Source: Lytechinus pictus (lineage: Eukaryota > Echinodermata > Echinoidea > Temnopleuroida > Toxopneustidae). From it: DNA of 64,000 nt. The notes beneath the pieces are model-generated. The model did not search any database. It was given only the letters and a program-made list of their open reading frames with translations, and was not told where the DNA came from. Below, piece by piece: positions 11,535 through 25,471 of this stretch. Position numbers and translations under genes: made by a program. Numbering within the stretch: the stretch's first letter is position 1; each line of letters begins with the position of its first letter. The DNA lies in assembly GCF_037042905.1 (NCBI RefSeq), contig NC_087258.1:6178501-6242500 (forward strand). Reading direction: 5' to 3'.

Positions 11535-12420
11535 CTATATTTAATGACAAACTTTTTTAGGGGGTGGGGGCTTGCCAAATATAACGCGCGACAAGATGAC
11601 CTTCTTTTTTTAGTGACAACTTTTTTTTTATTTGTCAAATTTTACGAGAGACAAAATGACCTTCGATCATTATTAATTAAACCTTTTTTTTGGAGGGTAG
11701 GGGGCTCGCCAAATAGTGACACACTTTTTTTTGTAAAATGTTATGCAAGAAAAAATGATCTTCAATCATTATCAGCTACCTTTCATTTTTTTTTAGGGGG
11801 GGGGGCTTGTCAAATTTTACGTGGGACAAATGACCTTCATTTTTTAGTGATTTTTTTTTTTATACTTGACAAATTTTAAGAGGAACAAAATGGCCTTCAA
11901 TCATTTTTAGTTAAAACCTTTTTTTGGGAGGGGGGCTTGCCAAATATTTCACAAACAAAATGAACTTCAATTTTAGTGACCATCTTTTTATTACTTTTAA
12001 AATTTCACGCAGGACAAAATGACCTTCACTTTTTTTTAATGTTATGTTATATCGAGATTTTTTACCTGACTGCTAAAAAAGCACGAATGCCTGTGAGCAA
12101 GCAACCAGGGGACCAACGGCTTAAGGTCCTCTCCGAGGGACCTGGTAATGAGGATAAGCCTTAAGGGCACTAGCGCACCACTTGGGAATCGAACCCGGGT
12201 CACCGGAATCCGAAACCCCTGCTCTACCGACTGAGCCATCGCGCCTCCGATATGTTAAACTTGGGGGGGGGGGAGGCTTGCCAAATATTACACGGACAAA
12301 ATGAGTCTTTTATTTTTAGTAACCATCTTTTCTTTTTACTTGTCAAATCTTACGCGAGACAAAATGACAATTTTTCTGTGATAACCTTTTTGGGGGGGTT
12401 GTCAAATTTTACTTGAGAAA
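11535..12420. repeat. Imperfect G-rich tandem array, interrupted by a SINE
   Basis: Repeats of GGGGGCTTGCCAAAT followed by GACAAAATGACCTTC about every 100-140 bp, separated by T-rich tracts. A SINE (12045-12247) splits the array. A related G-rich/GACAAGCAAAAAA cluster lies at 12770-13040. Confidence 0.7.
12045..12247 (-). mobile_element. tRNA-derived SINE inside tandem array
   Basis: On the minus strand it begins GGCGCGATGGCTCAGTCGG (A box TGGCTCAGTCGG) and has the B box GGTTCGATTCC about 40 nt later, followed by a non-tRNA body. The acceptor stem does not pair, so this is a SINE rather than a functional tRNA gene. Confidence 0.8.
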
Positions 12421-13679
12421 TTGCACCCCCCTACTTTGGAAAATCGAAGATTAAGATCATGAGTATAGCCTACATCTCAGAGGCATAAACAGATGGGGGC
12501 ATGGCTGGCCATCCCCCGAGTGGATTTCACCTGAAAAAAAAACATAGGAGCAACGGAAGGAAGAAAGAAAGAAAAATGAAAGAAAGAACGAAAGGAAATT
12601 TAAAAAGGAAAGTAATGTGAGAACAAATAATCCGGGGGGGGGGGGGCTACTCAGATAATAAAAAAATCTGCCATCTGTAATTAAATTGGATTAGTTAATA
12701 TCCAGAGGTCCCAGGGCTACCAACATACATGTAGCGCGGGCAGTGCATGGCGTACCTAGGATTTTCCACAGGGGGGCAAAATCGGCCGCCAAAAAATTTG
12801 ACAAGCAAAAAAAAAGGAAAAAAAGGCTCTTCAATGAAAAAGGTCTTCAATCGTACCAGAAAAAATTTGACAAGCAAAAAAAAAAGTCTTCAAGCTCGCC
12901 AGGGGGGGCAAAATAGGTATTCAAGCTCGTCGGGGGGGGGGGCAAAATAGGTTTTCAAGCTCGTCAGGGGGGCCGGGGGGCAGAGATATGTAATTTGCAT
13001 GGGTTTGTGACTCATCGGGGGGGGGGCAGACTGCCCCCCCCCTAGGTACGCTAGTGCTCGGGACTTACATTACGTAACTTGTATCTTCCACATGCGACAT
13101 GTACTATGCCCCCTCTTATATACCCCTGTTATGCCCCTGCACAGACTCGTCTACATTGATTTCGATATTTAAGCGTCATTATAAAATTATAGCAAAAAGA
13201 ACGCCTTGATTAAAGGCCATTACCCCTAGAGACTCGCGAGCGTCATGTGACAACTCGCCCTGGATTTGCACGTACAGGATCCTATGGCGACAAAATCCAT
13301 CGCAAGAGTTGGCCAGAAGAGGCGATGAAAACACAAAATTTGGAAAGAAAAGAACCCGTGAGTACCCGTTTTACATTATAATTATGAAATTAGTATATAA
13401 TTGATAACATAGACCTAAATTTAGGCCGTAATTTTGATTAATTTGCTGGAAATTCAAGGCCAAAACGTACCCGTCTGGCGTCGACTTTTCCAACACGCGT
13501 TGGAATAGCGGTGTAGCCCCAGAGTGATTTAAACAGTCTTCCAACTTAAAACAGCTTCTTGTCTTGTCTTGTCTTTCCGTTAATGCCCACAATCATTACA
13601 ATGATTATTATGGCATATGAACGTCAAGATTGACTTGAGCTGAATTTTGCCGGGATCGGCAGGTGCAATACACCGGGTG

Positions 13680-13968
13680 AACACCCTACTCTTTGACGAA
13701 TAGTGTATTGGTTTTAACGTGCATAGGTTGTGACTCTCCTATACACGGGACCAACATTTGCGTCCTTTCCGATGGACGGAGTGTTTTCCAACTGCATTCA
13801 CACCTGCACTGAATACAGTGGTGAGGCACGCTAACACACAACGTTATAGCATCAGATTTTTTTGTCAGACGCGTTTCGGCATGAGCGGGACTCGAACCCC
13901 TCACGTTGAGATCTACGATCTTATCCGAAACATGCGCTCTAACCGACTGAGCTACGCTGCCTCCCTTC
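13680..13968 (-). mobile_element. tRNA-derived SINE, second family
   Basis: Minus strand: GCGTAGCTCAGTCGGTTAGA (A box TAGCTCAGTCGG), B box GGTTCGAGTCC, then about 200 nt of unrelated body. The tRNA-like part resembles an elongator tRNA but lacks a matching 3' acceptor strand. Confidence 0.8.
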
Positions 13969-14634
13969 TACAGCTTCTACAGTCCACTATACCAATGAGG
14001 CCAATACATAACAGTGCTACCGTCTACAGACATTTCTTTTCCTAAAGTATCACACAATACACATGTACTGTAGGCCTACAGTCTACACACGTTAAATCGA
14101 AATACAAATACTTCCAACATGTTTGACTACGAGTGGGACTGAGTCTAAATAACTACGAATTTTAACAATTTCTACGGCGAAACTAAGATGAACGATTCCA
14201 TAACAAATAATACAGATAATCAAATACAACGAATTCAAGCCTTTTTACTTGAAATGAATCATAATATTTGGATAAATATGACTTAAATAAAGAAGTACCC
14301 GTTGAGAAAAAAGAGAATTTGTCCGTTCAGCTAACTCAGCTTATGAAATACGGTAATACTTGAAGGTATCTTGAATAATACAACAGGAAAATTGAAAAAT
14401 TTGAAAACGTACATGGTCAGCAATATTGTGCTGAGAGAGGAAGAGATCCCGGGAAGAGATATCCTTCCTAAATATACTTTCTCTAAGGCAAGGGGCAGCG
14501 TTACAGGAAGTTTGGGCGATCCCCTTGATTGATTTTTGGTAAATGAAAATAGAATACAATTATATATTATTTGATATAAGAAGAATATTTAAAAGTGGAA
14601 TTCTAGGTCAAAAATGATTTTTTTTTTTAGAATT

Positions 14635-14765
14635 AAATATTAAAAATCTAACTTTGTTGTTAAAGATCTTAACACTTGTTTAAACTGTTTAACAATTAAT
14701 GTATGGTTCATAATAGTAAACAGCAATGTGTAAGAAATATCAACAGCATTTTTTACTGTGTGGGA
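14635..14765. repeat. Fragment of the 'gtttaaacaac' foldback family
   Basis: Contains GTTAAAGATCTTAACACTTG, TTTAAACTGTTTAAC and AGTAAACAGC, close to the interior of the element at 17145-17396. Confidence 0.5.
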
Positions 14766-15810
14766 TGCGCCAGGATAGTTCGATGGGGAAAGACGACCTA
14801 ATAAAAATGTTATTTTCTTTGGCCTGGGAACGATTTTTAAAGAGGTGGTGCTGGGTTGTTTTGCTTTGTTTTTTCTCAAGTTTTACAAGCATAAATAAAA
14901 CCGGTGTTTGATCCCAAATTAATGTGATTTGGGTCAAATATCTGCATTATATATAGCAATTAGCAGAGGTGCTGAGTACCCCCAGAAAAATCTTGGGGTG
15001 TTTTGCAGCACCACTAGCACCGGCCAGCACCACTGACGCACCACTGCTTCCAAGAGATATGGTCTTTATTAACGTCTCATCTTTGTATTCTTTTCAGTCC
15101 GTTCTTTTTTTCATTTTTCTCCCTCCTTTTTTTCTCCTCCCTTTTTTGACTATCCCCTGTGATACTGCCCCTGCATAGTTGATGGAACAAGCGAGCGAGG
15201 GAGTCTATCTTGATGGGTTTCAATTAAACAAAGGCATGAACGGGGGTGATTTTCGATTTTTTAAACTTTTTTTATGACTTTACGAACATGCCCCCGGTCG
15301 ATTCACCATTTAAGATTTTAAGTTTTAAAGCTTCTACCCCCACCCTCCCTCCAATGTAGGCTAACGCATATAAAACCTTACAATCTATTGAGAAAAATGT
15401 ACTAAGATGAGCTAAATTGGTGTTGGTATTACAGTTTCATATTTTATCATTGTCTTGCTTACAGGTCAATAATTTTTAAAGTGAATTTAATCAATGTAAA
15501 CACGTGCATGACAGGGGTGAATCAGATGTGTTTATCGGAAGAATAAAGACTACAGAATCAGACCACTTATAAGACCAATAAATTTTCACTTGCAAAAATG
15601 CGATAAAACAACCATGTGCCCCGGAGCCATCACCCCTGCCCAGCCCTGTGCAATTGTCCCATTGTTATTTAAAAAGTATTTGATATTGTCCGAAAAAATC
15701 TTTGGAATTAATTGATGTATTTAAATAATGGCCAGCATGATGACAGGTCTTACGTCATATTCTGTCTGTAAAAAAACAGGACTGTGATATTGAAAATAAT
15801 CTTCTGCGGA

Positions 15811-15863
15811 CAAAATGGATGATAAAGAGAAACTAAACTAGTTTCTCTTTATCATCCATTTTG
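15811..15863. repeat. Perfect 24 bp hairpin, 5 nt spacer
   Basis: Arms 15811-15834 and 15840-15863 are exact inverted copies (CAAAATGGATGATAAAGAGA...), with spacer AAACT. The spacer is too short for a typical miRNA precursor loop. TGACGTCACG follows directly (15869). Confidence 0.85.
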
Positions 15864-17144
15864 CCTGAGTGACGTCACGTAGGCCTAGATAGCTTTTAAG
15901 ACCCTATTGACATGGTAGCCATCCTAGCTAATATAACATGGCGGAGAAGAAGTTAGAAACATCCTAAAGGAAAAGGGCAGACTCGTCTAACAGCATGTAG
16001 CATTATTACAAATCGAATTTACCATGTTTACGATGAGCAATAATCAGTTTCTCTATTGCACTTTTGAACGATGACTCAGAATAAGATTCTCTATTTCACT
16101 ATGTTCACAAAATTAATCAAACAATTGTTATACTTGCGAAAAATAAAAGTTTCGTCTACAGAATTACAAGTAAGCCACTGTATACATAGTAAACATAAAC
16201 TTCCAAATGACAGAGACAGATGTAAAATCTCCAAAGTCCAGGAATCAAAGTGGAGATTAGGTCTCTTGTCTCTGGATACTAGCCTTGATCAAGAACGAAA
16301 ATATTCATCAAAGGGCTTTATTTACCACTAAGCTCCATTAATCTACTTTGAGAGAAAGTGTCAAAACTTTGACTGCTTCAAATGACAAATATAATTCCAG
16401 CCAATTAAATGAGGATCAGTTTGTTTAACAGGCGCCTTATCACCGAAGTGTCTCACTTAGTAGGGTCATTGTGCATTATGTCCAACAAGAGTATATCATG
16501 ACCATTCTTATTCGGTTTATTTACTTTTGCATGAACTAAAGCTGATAGATTTAGCAATTCGAAGGAAACAATCATTTGATCATGTTAAACAAATTATAAA
16601 ACAGATCTCAATAATCATTGTCTAGGCATCGGAGATCATATTCACAAATCTTATTTGTTTACTCTTTTTTATCATAATTTCTAAATCATTATTTTTGTTC
16701 TATTCATGTTTGTACTATGCTTTGTTTACTATTCCTGAGAAATTAAGTGTTTGGGTTAATTAGGATATACATGTGAATATATTTCATACATTTCAGGACC
16801 GATGGAAAAAAGCTTTTCTTTCAATTCAGGTTCCATCAAGCTTGAGATATTTTTTTACCAATATCTGTGATAACTTCTTTGATTTCCATATTGAATTTCA
16901 TGCCAATATGTTTGCCAGTTGTACCAGTGTTTATTCAAAATGTATATATCAAATGATATGGCTTGGCTTGTGACTTCTTTGCTCTGAAAATGTGGGAGAA
17001 ATATCAAATTGATAAAAATGATAATTGTATGTTGCACACACACACTGAGGGATGAAGGATTTCCATTTGTTATAGCTAAATGACATTAAAAGCCGGCAAG
17101 ACATTGATAATGACTCCTCGATAAAAAAAACGGAGGTCTCTTCA

Positions 17145-17396
17145 CTGTTAAAATAATTTAAACAACGCTGTTTACTATGTGAATTGCACAGTAGTTGTTT
17201 AAACATTTAAAACAAGTATTTGAAATCTTAAACAACAAAGTTTGAATTCAAATATTTAATCATCAATAATTTAAGCATGGTTGTTTAAGATTTTAAACAC
17301 TTGTTTAGACTGTTTAAACAACTATTCAATTTCAATTCAATTTCAACTACTGTGCGATTCACATAGTAAACAGCGTTGTTTGAATTATTTTAACAG
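17145..17396. mobile_element. MITE with 50 bp terminal inverted repeats
   Basis: Both ends read CTGTTAAAATAATTYAAACA inward and remain near identical for 50 bp, including CGCTGTTTACTATGTGAAT. The interior is AT-rich with TTTAAACAAC motifs. Related fragments are at 14635-14765 and 25548-25700. Confidence 0.85.
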
Positions 17397-18814
17397 TTTT
17401 CTTTATTATCACAGGATGTCTACAATTATTAATTGATTTAAATTGACCTTCGTGGCAGGCGGAGGCCAGATAACATTTAATGATGCGGTTAAAATCCTGA
17501 ATCAGAATGAGTTCATTTTCTCAATAGTGAATGCACCGTTTTCATAAATATGGAGAAGAGATTATCAGACGTAGGCGTATCGTTTTAATTGAGAATAAAT
17601 CCACTTGTTTATAATGTAGTTAGAAAGCATGGTATTTGTGATCTTTCAGAACCAATATTTAAAAAGCAAAATATGCAGTTATGTAAAATATTAATGATAA
17701 TAATGTACAAACTATTATTCAAGAACACCCTTTTTCTGCTAGAAAATGTTCGAACGGCACTTATTCGGTCTTCAACCTAATTGCAAACCAGCATGACAGT
17801 GCTTACGTCGATTCATTATGCATCAAGTCGGTCATTGGAGGTGCACACCAGTTTTAATCTGTTAGTATTTTTTTTTCTCTCTTAATGATTTTTGTCACAC
17901 CTTGTGTTATTATGCTCAATGAATTTTTTTCCCATGTAAAGTTAATTCAGAACACAGCACGCTTAGAAACGCCCGTATTAAGCGACCTATAAATGTTTTG
18001 TATTATTATTATCAAGTTCTTATGTAATCAAATTAAAACGCTATTCCAGTTTAACGGAACCGTTTAATAGTTGATCTGTTCATAGCTGACCAAACATGGT
18101 GCCTACAAGACTTATATATTTATTCTTCGATGTAAAATGTATCAAACGGAAGTGCTTTTTTACGTGAAAAAAAAGTTGTCATTGACTCATGCATTATGTA
18201 GAACGAGTATTGTTTTTTTTTTCATGTGTAGTCGTTACGTTTACAACATGTTTTGGAAAGATAGGCGTTCTTTCGTTAAAGTATAATATGTAAGTTCACA
18301 GCGCATGCAACGTTGCCAAAATTAACAAATCATTATTAACTCAATTGATTTATTCTACACTAGCTTCATAAAAATTGTTACAAAGACGACTTACTTTACT
18401 CAATGGCTCATGCTTAACTCAAGGAAGAAAAATATATTTGATAAAATGGTCTAAAGGTGTGTGCGACTAGACTACCTGATAGCGATCACGGGATCAGCTG
18501 AAAGTTTTTAGAGTGTCGTGTGCACAATAACTTCTTCCATCACTTCTCGCGGCCTCCAGTACGAATACAAGATCCACTCTACTTTGTATTATCGAATCTT
18601 CCCGTCGCACGACAAAACACTCCAGTGGCTGTGTCTTTCTTGCACAAAACAACGGGATCCGTCCAATTTGTGAGCTGTTATCCAAAATTGCACATCCTGT
18701 TACGGAAGACAGGGGGAAAAATCAGACGACATTCGTCATAATTTTCTGATCATTTTTGTTTCCACCCTCAAACTACCATACATGCATGAGAAGGTTGTGA
18801 AAGCTAAAAGAAAC

Positions 18815-18951
18815 ATGGGGAGCTTAATAACTTTTGTGGTACTCTTTTCAGTGGTGGCCCTACACACGAACAAAGTTGCCGGACAGTTTTTTATCGGACA
18901 ACAATGCTGCTGCCCCACCTTTTGGACTAGTTATGGTAATTACTGTTACAG
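18815..18951 (+). CDS. C-type lectin exon 1 (signal peptide)
   Basis: ATG at 18815 in context aaacATGGGG; an upstream in-phase ATG (18785) stops after four codons. It encodes the signal peptide [20 protein letters not shown] and then a run of three cysteines and the first CTLD disulfide. Donor ACAG|GTAAGG in phase 2. Confidence 0.88.
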
Positions 18952-21900
18952 GTAAGGAATACGTTTTTGTTTGTCAATATGAGTTTTGAAACAAGTTCGA
19001 ATATAAAGTTGGAAGGGGACTTTGTATAGTTTCTTTTTTAAAATATATATAACCATTGTAAACTTTGAAAAGACGGTAATGTACCAAAGGTATATATCAT
19101 TGATGATAAATTTTTTGATCTGAGGAAAACACAAGAGAAATGATAAAGGGAGCATGCGACAGATAGTTTCAGTTCAAGTTTTATATACTTGCGATTAGGT
19201 CTGATCGTTCATCACCATCCTCTTCTCTGATAAAAACTTTCTCATGCATGATCAGACAATATACATTGATTACTTTTTCAAACTTTTAAGTCAAGGCTCA
19301 TCTATATACATACACCATTTAGTGTATCATTCACGGAACATGATGATGAATATACAAAGCGCTATCTTCATACCGTAATTATTACTCACACTGATGAAAA
19401 AGAACCCGGAAAATACAAGGAAGGAGAAAAACGAAGAGTACACTACACTTTTGCATCAGAAATTATAGTCTACAATTTTAAGAGGCCTTTCGTTAATACT
19501 TTAATTTACCGATACCTTTACTTTACCTTACAGTAAATAAAAGTGTACATCAAAGCAGAATGATTAATGTAAGTTACATCTTGCTGCGGTTAATATATTA
19601 CATGCAATTGGTTCTTGTTATCTGATTGTGAAAAGAAATACACCGCGGGCCTGCTTAGTAACGAATCGACGTCAACAAATTTTAGTCTAAATAGCTTGCC
19701 GACAATACTTGGTTGATGAACTTGGATAAACTTGGATGAACTTGTATCCATGGTAACAACGTAGACGTCACGTGGTTTACACGTACAGTCACATCGACGA
19801 AACCGACTCGAAACGGACCGATTATCTGCCATTCGAATGACGTAAGAGCTGTGATCGGTCTGGAGTTATTTTGTTGATGTGTGACTGTAGCATTCGATTG
19901 ACAATCCAACCAACAGACTTGTATCCAAACCCACTTCCGAATTAACAAGACGTTGCAAAAGGTCAGAGTGTTTTAGCATTGCTTCCATGTATTATTAAAA
20001 GCAATATGATGATTATTGCACTGGTTGTTTTCATTTGGTTATGTTTTTGTATAGTACTCCACCATATTTAAAGTTAACATACATCAAAATAGAAACATTT
20101 CCCATACAATGCTTCAAATGTGAAAATATTAAAAAATATTTATTTTTAAATTCTAAACCCTTTTAACATGTTCAACATATAGAATATTCTAAAACTAAAA
20201 AATAATATATAGTTTCATGCTATATATGTTTTTATCTCGATACGTTTTCCCCCCCTTGCAAACTCGGCTCTTAAACCCCGGATATGAATCGAATGATTCA
20301 TTAATTTGCCTGTCTTATCATAAGATACCTGTGTACTTCTCAAATCTTGTTTGTGAGGTCGACTTGTCTCGCCAAACTAATTTGGTCATCTCTATGGTAT
20401 CCCTTCTTGGTCACATCGATGTAGGGGATTCTAATGTCGGTGTGTGTGGGGGTCAGCTCCAGCCCGATTTTAAACTTCAGCCCCCCCCCCCCTTCAAATA
20501 ATAGTCTTAGACCATTAGTAATATATGGATAATGATTATACTATACCGATGGTAGTGATTATAATGATGAAATACGCAATAATTTTATAGTAGCAGGTCA
20601 TTATAATAATGATAGTTATCCTAATGATAAAAAGAGTAGTAATAACAATAGCATTTACAATACTAAAGAAGATTATGATAACAAACGTAAGTAGAAGAAG
20701 AGGAAGAAGAAGAAGAAAATGAGGAAAAAGAAGAAGAAGAAAGTAAATATAGTAATAGTAGGTAGAAAATATAAATTATGCAAGTTATACTTTGTTCATA
20801 CGTACATTTTTCAAACTGACATTTGAATAACAAATTTGTTCCAAGTCATCAGCAGTTTCCCTATTGCAAACGGCCCTCTTGGTAAATTGTAACTGCTGTA
20901 AATTGTTATCAGGCTTACATAAACATTGACAAAGGACCTTAAGGTGGAGGGAAACAAGGATTCCTGAATGTAATAATCGATAATCACGATCATGGCCCCT
21001 TGCTTGAATATGATAATAGGAAACATCCACTTAAAATCATCTAAAAACGATCTTGTTTGTTTTTTTTTAATTGCAATTAACCTCGAGATGCTAACTTCTG
21101 ATTAAAAACGTTTCTTGTTGGGCCAGGTCTAGGGTTCAAACCTCATGAAAGAGATAGGTTGCATTTGCTTTATACTAATGCCAATATGACGCTTAGTAAA
21201 TTAAGTTTAGGATCGTTTAATACATTACAATATTAAATTGTGATCTTAATTGTATCATCATTAAATGTCTTTTGCCTAGGATGTTTCACCTTAGAATTAG
21301 AGACTGACTTATGATTTCAGTTTATCAGTTTATTTATTAATTATGTATGCATTCAGTATATTCATTTATTTAAGCATTTATTCATTCGTGTATTCATTTT
21401 ATTTATTCATCGTTCTCATGATAGAAAATGCATTGATGTATTCAAACATACACAACACCATTTTTTATGTATTATTCATTCATTCATTTCATTTCATTTA
21501 TTCATTGGTGTCATGATAGAAAAACAATCATAATTTTGAGCAGAGACTGTTATCGGTGTTTCTTCTTTTCATCATCATGTAAGAAGGCAACGTGGCGGTG
21601 ATTCGCAATATGCGATGCCCTGTAGCCCTTCAGAAAACATTAAGGACACACAAATTATGATGGAAACGAGGATTCTTCCTTTTTTACATACTTACTTTAC
21701 ATTTTAGGATTCCTGCCAAATATCATGCTTGGAATATGTTGCAAGGGGGTACAGTAATTTAGTCATTCATCAAAGTAGCAAACCCTTCCACGATGTGCAA
21801 TGATAAATCGATGAATCATATTTATCTTTCAGACCTATGACCTATATTAGTATACTAGATTGAAATCTACTATATGTCGACCGTTTGCATTGACTCCAAG

Positions 21901-24900
21901 CGTGTTTTAGGACGCATTTACACCACGACGAAACTGTCTCCAACCAACTCGACTGAAATAACGTAATAGATTTGGTTGGTCTGGAATCGGTTCCTGCGTT
22001 GTGACTGAGAAACCCTTGCCATGTTTGTTGATTAAGATACGGTTACAAAATGAGAATTCAAAATAAAACCATAATAATAATAATAATAATGATAATAATA
22101 ATGATAAAAAGGATAATATAATAATAATGATAATAATAAAAATAAGACTAATAATATTGATAATGTTAATGATAAAATAATCATAATACAACGAAAATAG
22201 ACATAGGTTTTTTTTTTGTCAAAATACACAGAGCAAGTTCCTTGATATCATCAGAAACATCATAAATTAAAATACATAGTCGACAAAAAATTAAAAACTC
22301 AAACCCACGCATACATCAACCGTCGCAGCCACATATCAACACACACACACACATAACTATTACACACGCATGCACAACCTCACTGTCACACATAGACCTG
22401 CACCCACACACCAACGCACACCCTCTCCAAAATGCACCAACACACACATAGCATATACCCACACACATTTGCAAACTCCGAAGAATTGGAACACAATAAA
22501 ATGTTAAGTATCAAATCTATCACAAAATAACATGAAATTCAAGTAGCAGTAATCGACATAATCCTACAGGATATGATTCTGAATGAGACGCGATACTCCG
22601 ATATTGCTATCATGACCTACATCTTTTGTCATGCTCATGAGCTCGGATAATCTCATGCTTTTTATCACCCTTTGTCTTTCCTTAAAATGTTTGTTATTTC
22701 AAGTCCCTATCCCTAAGCAAACTAATATTCAAAGATATTAAAATCCAATGTATTGATAATAGAATCATTTCATTTTTGTAAGCGATAGTTTTCTTTCTTC
22801 ACAGCTTTTTAACTTCTTTGTTTCTCCAAACTTGTATACTAGCTAATTAGCTCTTTTCACTTTCTTTCCACCGAACTATGGTGTACTGTTGAAATTGAGT
22901 GAATTTATCTCATACCTACTGGTGAGAGACTCGTTTAGGTATTTCCCCTCTCCACTCTCCACGCCGGTCCAACCACCCCCCCCCCAAAAAAAAAAATAGG
23001 GGGCTAGAATCTTTCTTAACTACTTGTATAATTCTAGTATTATAATTTATCATAATTTCCATTGAATTTTATTCAAAATTTAGCGAGATATACATCTGGC
23101 TTGCCATAATCGTAATTATATGAAAAGACTTATTTTACATAATATTGGATATTAATTCAGTAATCCTTCTTTGAATAATTTGCCTGTGTACATTCGTGAT
23201 ATGTCCAGAAACTACACTAGACGGGAAAACCTTCGGAAGAAATTAAAACTTGACTGCTTTTAATAATTTCCTGGCATACAATCAATGATTTTATTTTTAG
23301 GTAAACGAACTTGCAACCTAATTGGGATCAAGGTATGATGAAAAAATATTCCCGTGAATCAACGTAAAGCTGCCAATAAAATTACAATGCTTTTTATCAT
23401 GTTTATTCTTGAAATTTCCTCATCCACGCGTATGAAGCATTCGTGTATCCTTACTTTTTTACTATAATTTAAAAACAATCAGCCATAGCTATTAAAATGG
23501 AAATCTACCTTCACATCAAATTGATTCTTTTGAATAGGATAAAAGCATACAAAAATACCAATGATTCTAAAAGTCCCACACCTGGTTATAGGCCCTAAAT
23601 GAATCAACACCTGAATAAAAAAAGGATGTGGCTTTGTTATCAGTGATAGAGCCCATGTTTTGAACATGGGGGTTAGGCAAGTACTAAGTACTTATATGAG
23701 AAAAGAAAATAACGTTTCTTTTTTCCTGAAGGGTTCTTAATGTGTTACTTTACACATTTCTATCATATAACACTTTTAATCTACACGAAAACGTAAAATG
23801 AAAATATGATATTCATAAACTGATCGAAACATGCTTATATAGGCTCATGATTGTTTATGTATCGTAATAGCCTAAAAAGAGAACCAACAATATCAGCAAC
23901 ATTATAACGCCATGGCAGTTTGTTATATTGTATGTAGTTATTATGAAAGAAAGGAAACTACTTCAAAGAAGTGACATTCACTTAAAGGTATTGTTTAACT
24001 TTGTGAGCAGCCGGTTTAAAAAATTATCAAACCAACATGTGTAGTGCATGTATTAGAACTAATAAACTCTGAAAACAACCATTATTGAGAATGAAAAGCT
24101 AAAACTACAAGGCAAACCCCGATTTTGTAAATAGGCGTCTACAAGACGCCTAAATTCTACACATAAGTGTATGGGATGAAATTAAGATGGTGTTTTCGGT
24201 CACTTTATATTTCAATTTTTGAAGCACTAAATAATTATTTTCGAACGCAATTTTTTCTGGGCTTCATTTTTGTAACATATCACACACACAGGTGACAAGT
24301 GTGACCTTCTAGCTCAGATTTTTTTAAAGTCAAAACAATGTTAATCAATCACTTTAAGCGGTGAAATACAGTAGATATACTAGGACATGTAGGAGCTTAT
24401 GTATTATACTGTATGAGATCGTAGAATATATTGTACTCTCTCCCAACCATGCCAACTGGTTTAGAGCCTTTCGCTCATGATGACTCAGGACCCTCAGATG
24501 GCGACTTACCCCCCTCTTAGGATAATGAGATAATTAATGTCTCCTTTCAGCCTAGCAACCTATATTATCTGTCATGATCAACGTATATGCAGAGCCATTC
24601 ACGTGGTTTCCCTTTAATATCTGTGTACCCGTGCCAATTTCACAGTGCGTTGTAAGTCCCAATTCCCCCAAAAGACCTTTAAAGAATATTACTTAGATTT
24701 AGAGAGATGCCATTTTCAGCCTGTTGTTGACTCGGACTTGCAACTGTCAGGACTGTGGAAATGACGTTTTCACCGGCGCTTTCCGACTCAATATGATACC
24801 CCAATCATGACAAAATAGTGTCGTTTTATCAACACTATTTTTGAAAGTTAATTGGAAGTTTACATGCAATATCTTGTTTTTTGCGGAAATTAGCGCACAA

Positions 24901-25077
24901 ATATTATGGCTAATGATGAACTAAATTTTCTCATACGGTCCTGAACCAGACATGGGTAAAGCAGTTCAACAACTTGACAAAAAGAAATTCATAAAATAGA
25001 CGTCTGTTCATTCATTTGAATTGCCATGAATTCATTTTCAGATAAACATGGTAATATATTCTATTAAGTCTTCTTTT

Positions 25078-25117
<40 letters not shown>

Positions 25118-25427
25118 GTGTGAAATTATACATGTACAACAGCTTTGGTAACTCTTGGCAAAACCCACCTACACCCGACAAAGGAAATTATAATTGGTAT
25201 AGTGTCGAAAATCTGTCAATCTGACGGTCAATCGGATCGGGGTCGCCCTTGCCACTAACCCGTCTCTGTGGTCTCGTGGTTAAGGCACCGGCGTTCAAAG
25301 CTGGGGGCCCGGGTTCAATTCCCGGCATATACATTTTTTCGGCATTACCAATTTTTCCAAAGGGCAGATAACTCTGGTGAACCTTGATTTAAGCTACGCC
25401 TACCGTTGTTCTCTTCATCCATTTCTT

Positions 25428-25471
<44 letters not shown>

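Noticed and set aside
12042..12239. Minus-strand open frame containing RVRFPSGA
   Set aside because: This peptide is the usual translation of a tRNA T-arm; the sequence is a tRNA-derived SINE.
13250..13358. GC-richer segment with ATGGCGACAAAATCC and a GTGAGT donor on the plus strand
   Set aside because: The frame stops after 14 codons and the second ATG frame has only 11 codons before the donor; no partner exon was found. Possibly a non-coding exon, but unsupported.
15925..15975. AACATGGCGGAGAAGAAG as a start of translation
   Set aside because: Stops after nine codons, no donor in frame.
18520..18741. 73-codon plus-strand frame just upstream of the lectin start
   Set aside because: No family resemblance; it overlaps an equally long minus-strand frame. 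Could be lectin promoter or 5' UTR.
25262..25335. Functional tRNA gene
   Set aside because: A and B boxes are present, but the acceptor arms do not pair and no clean anticodon arm can be drawn; better explained as a SINE head.
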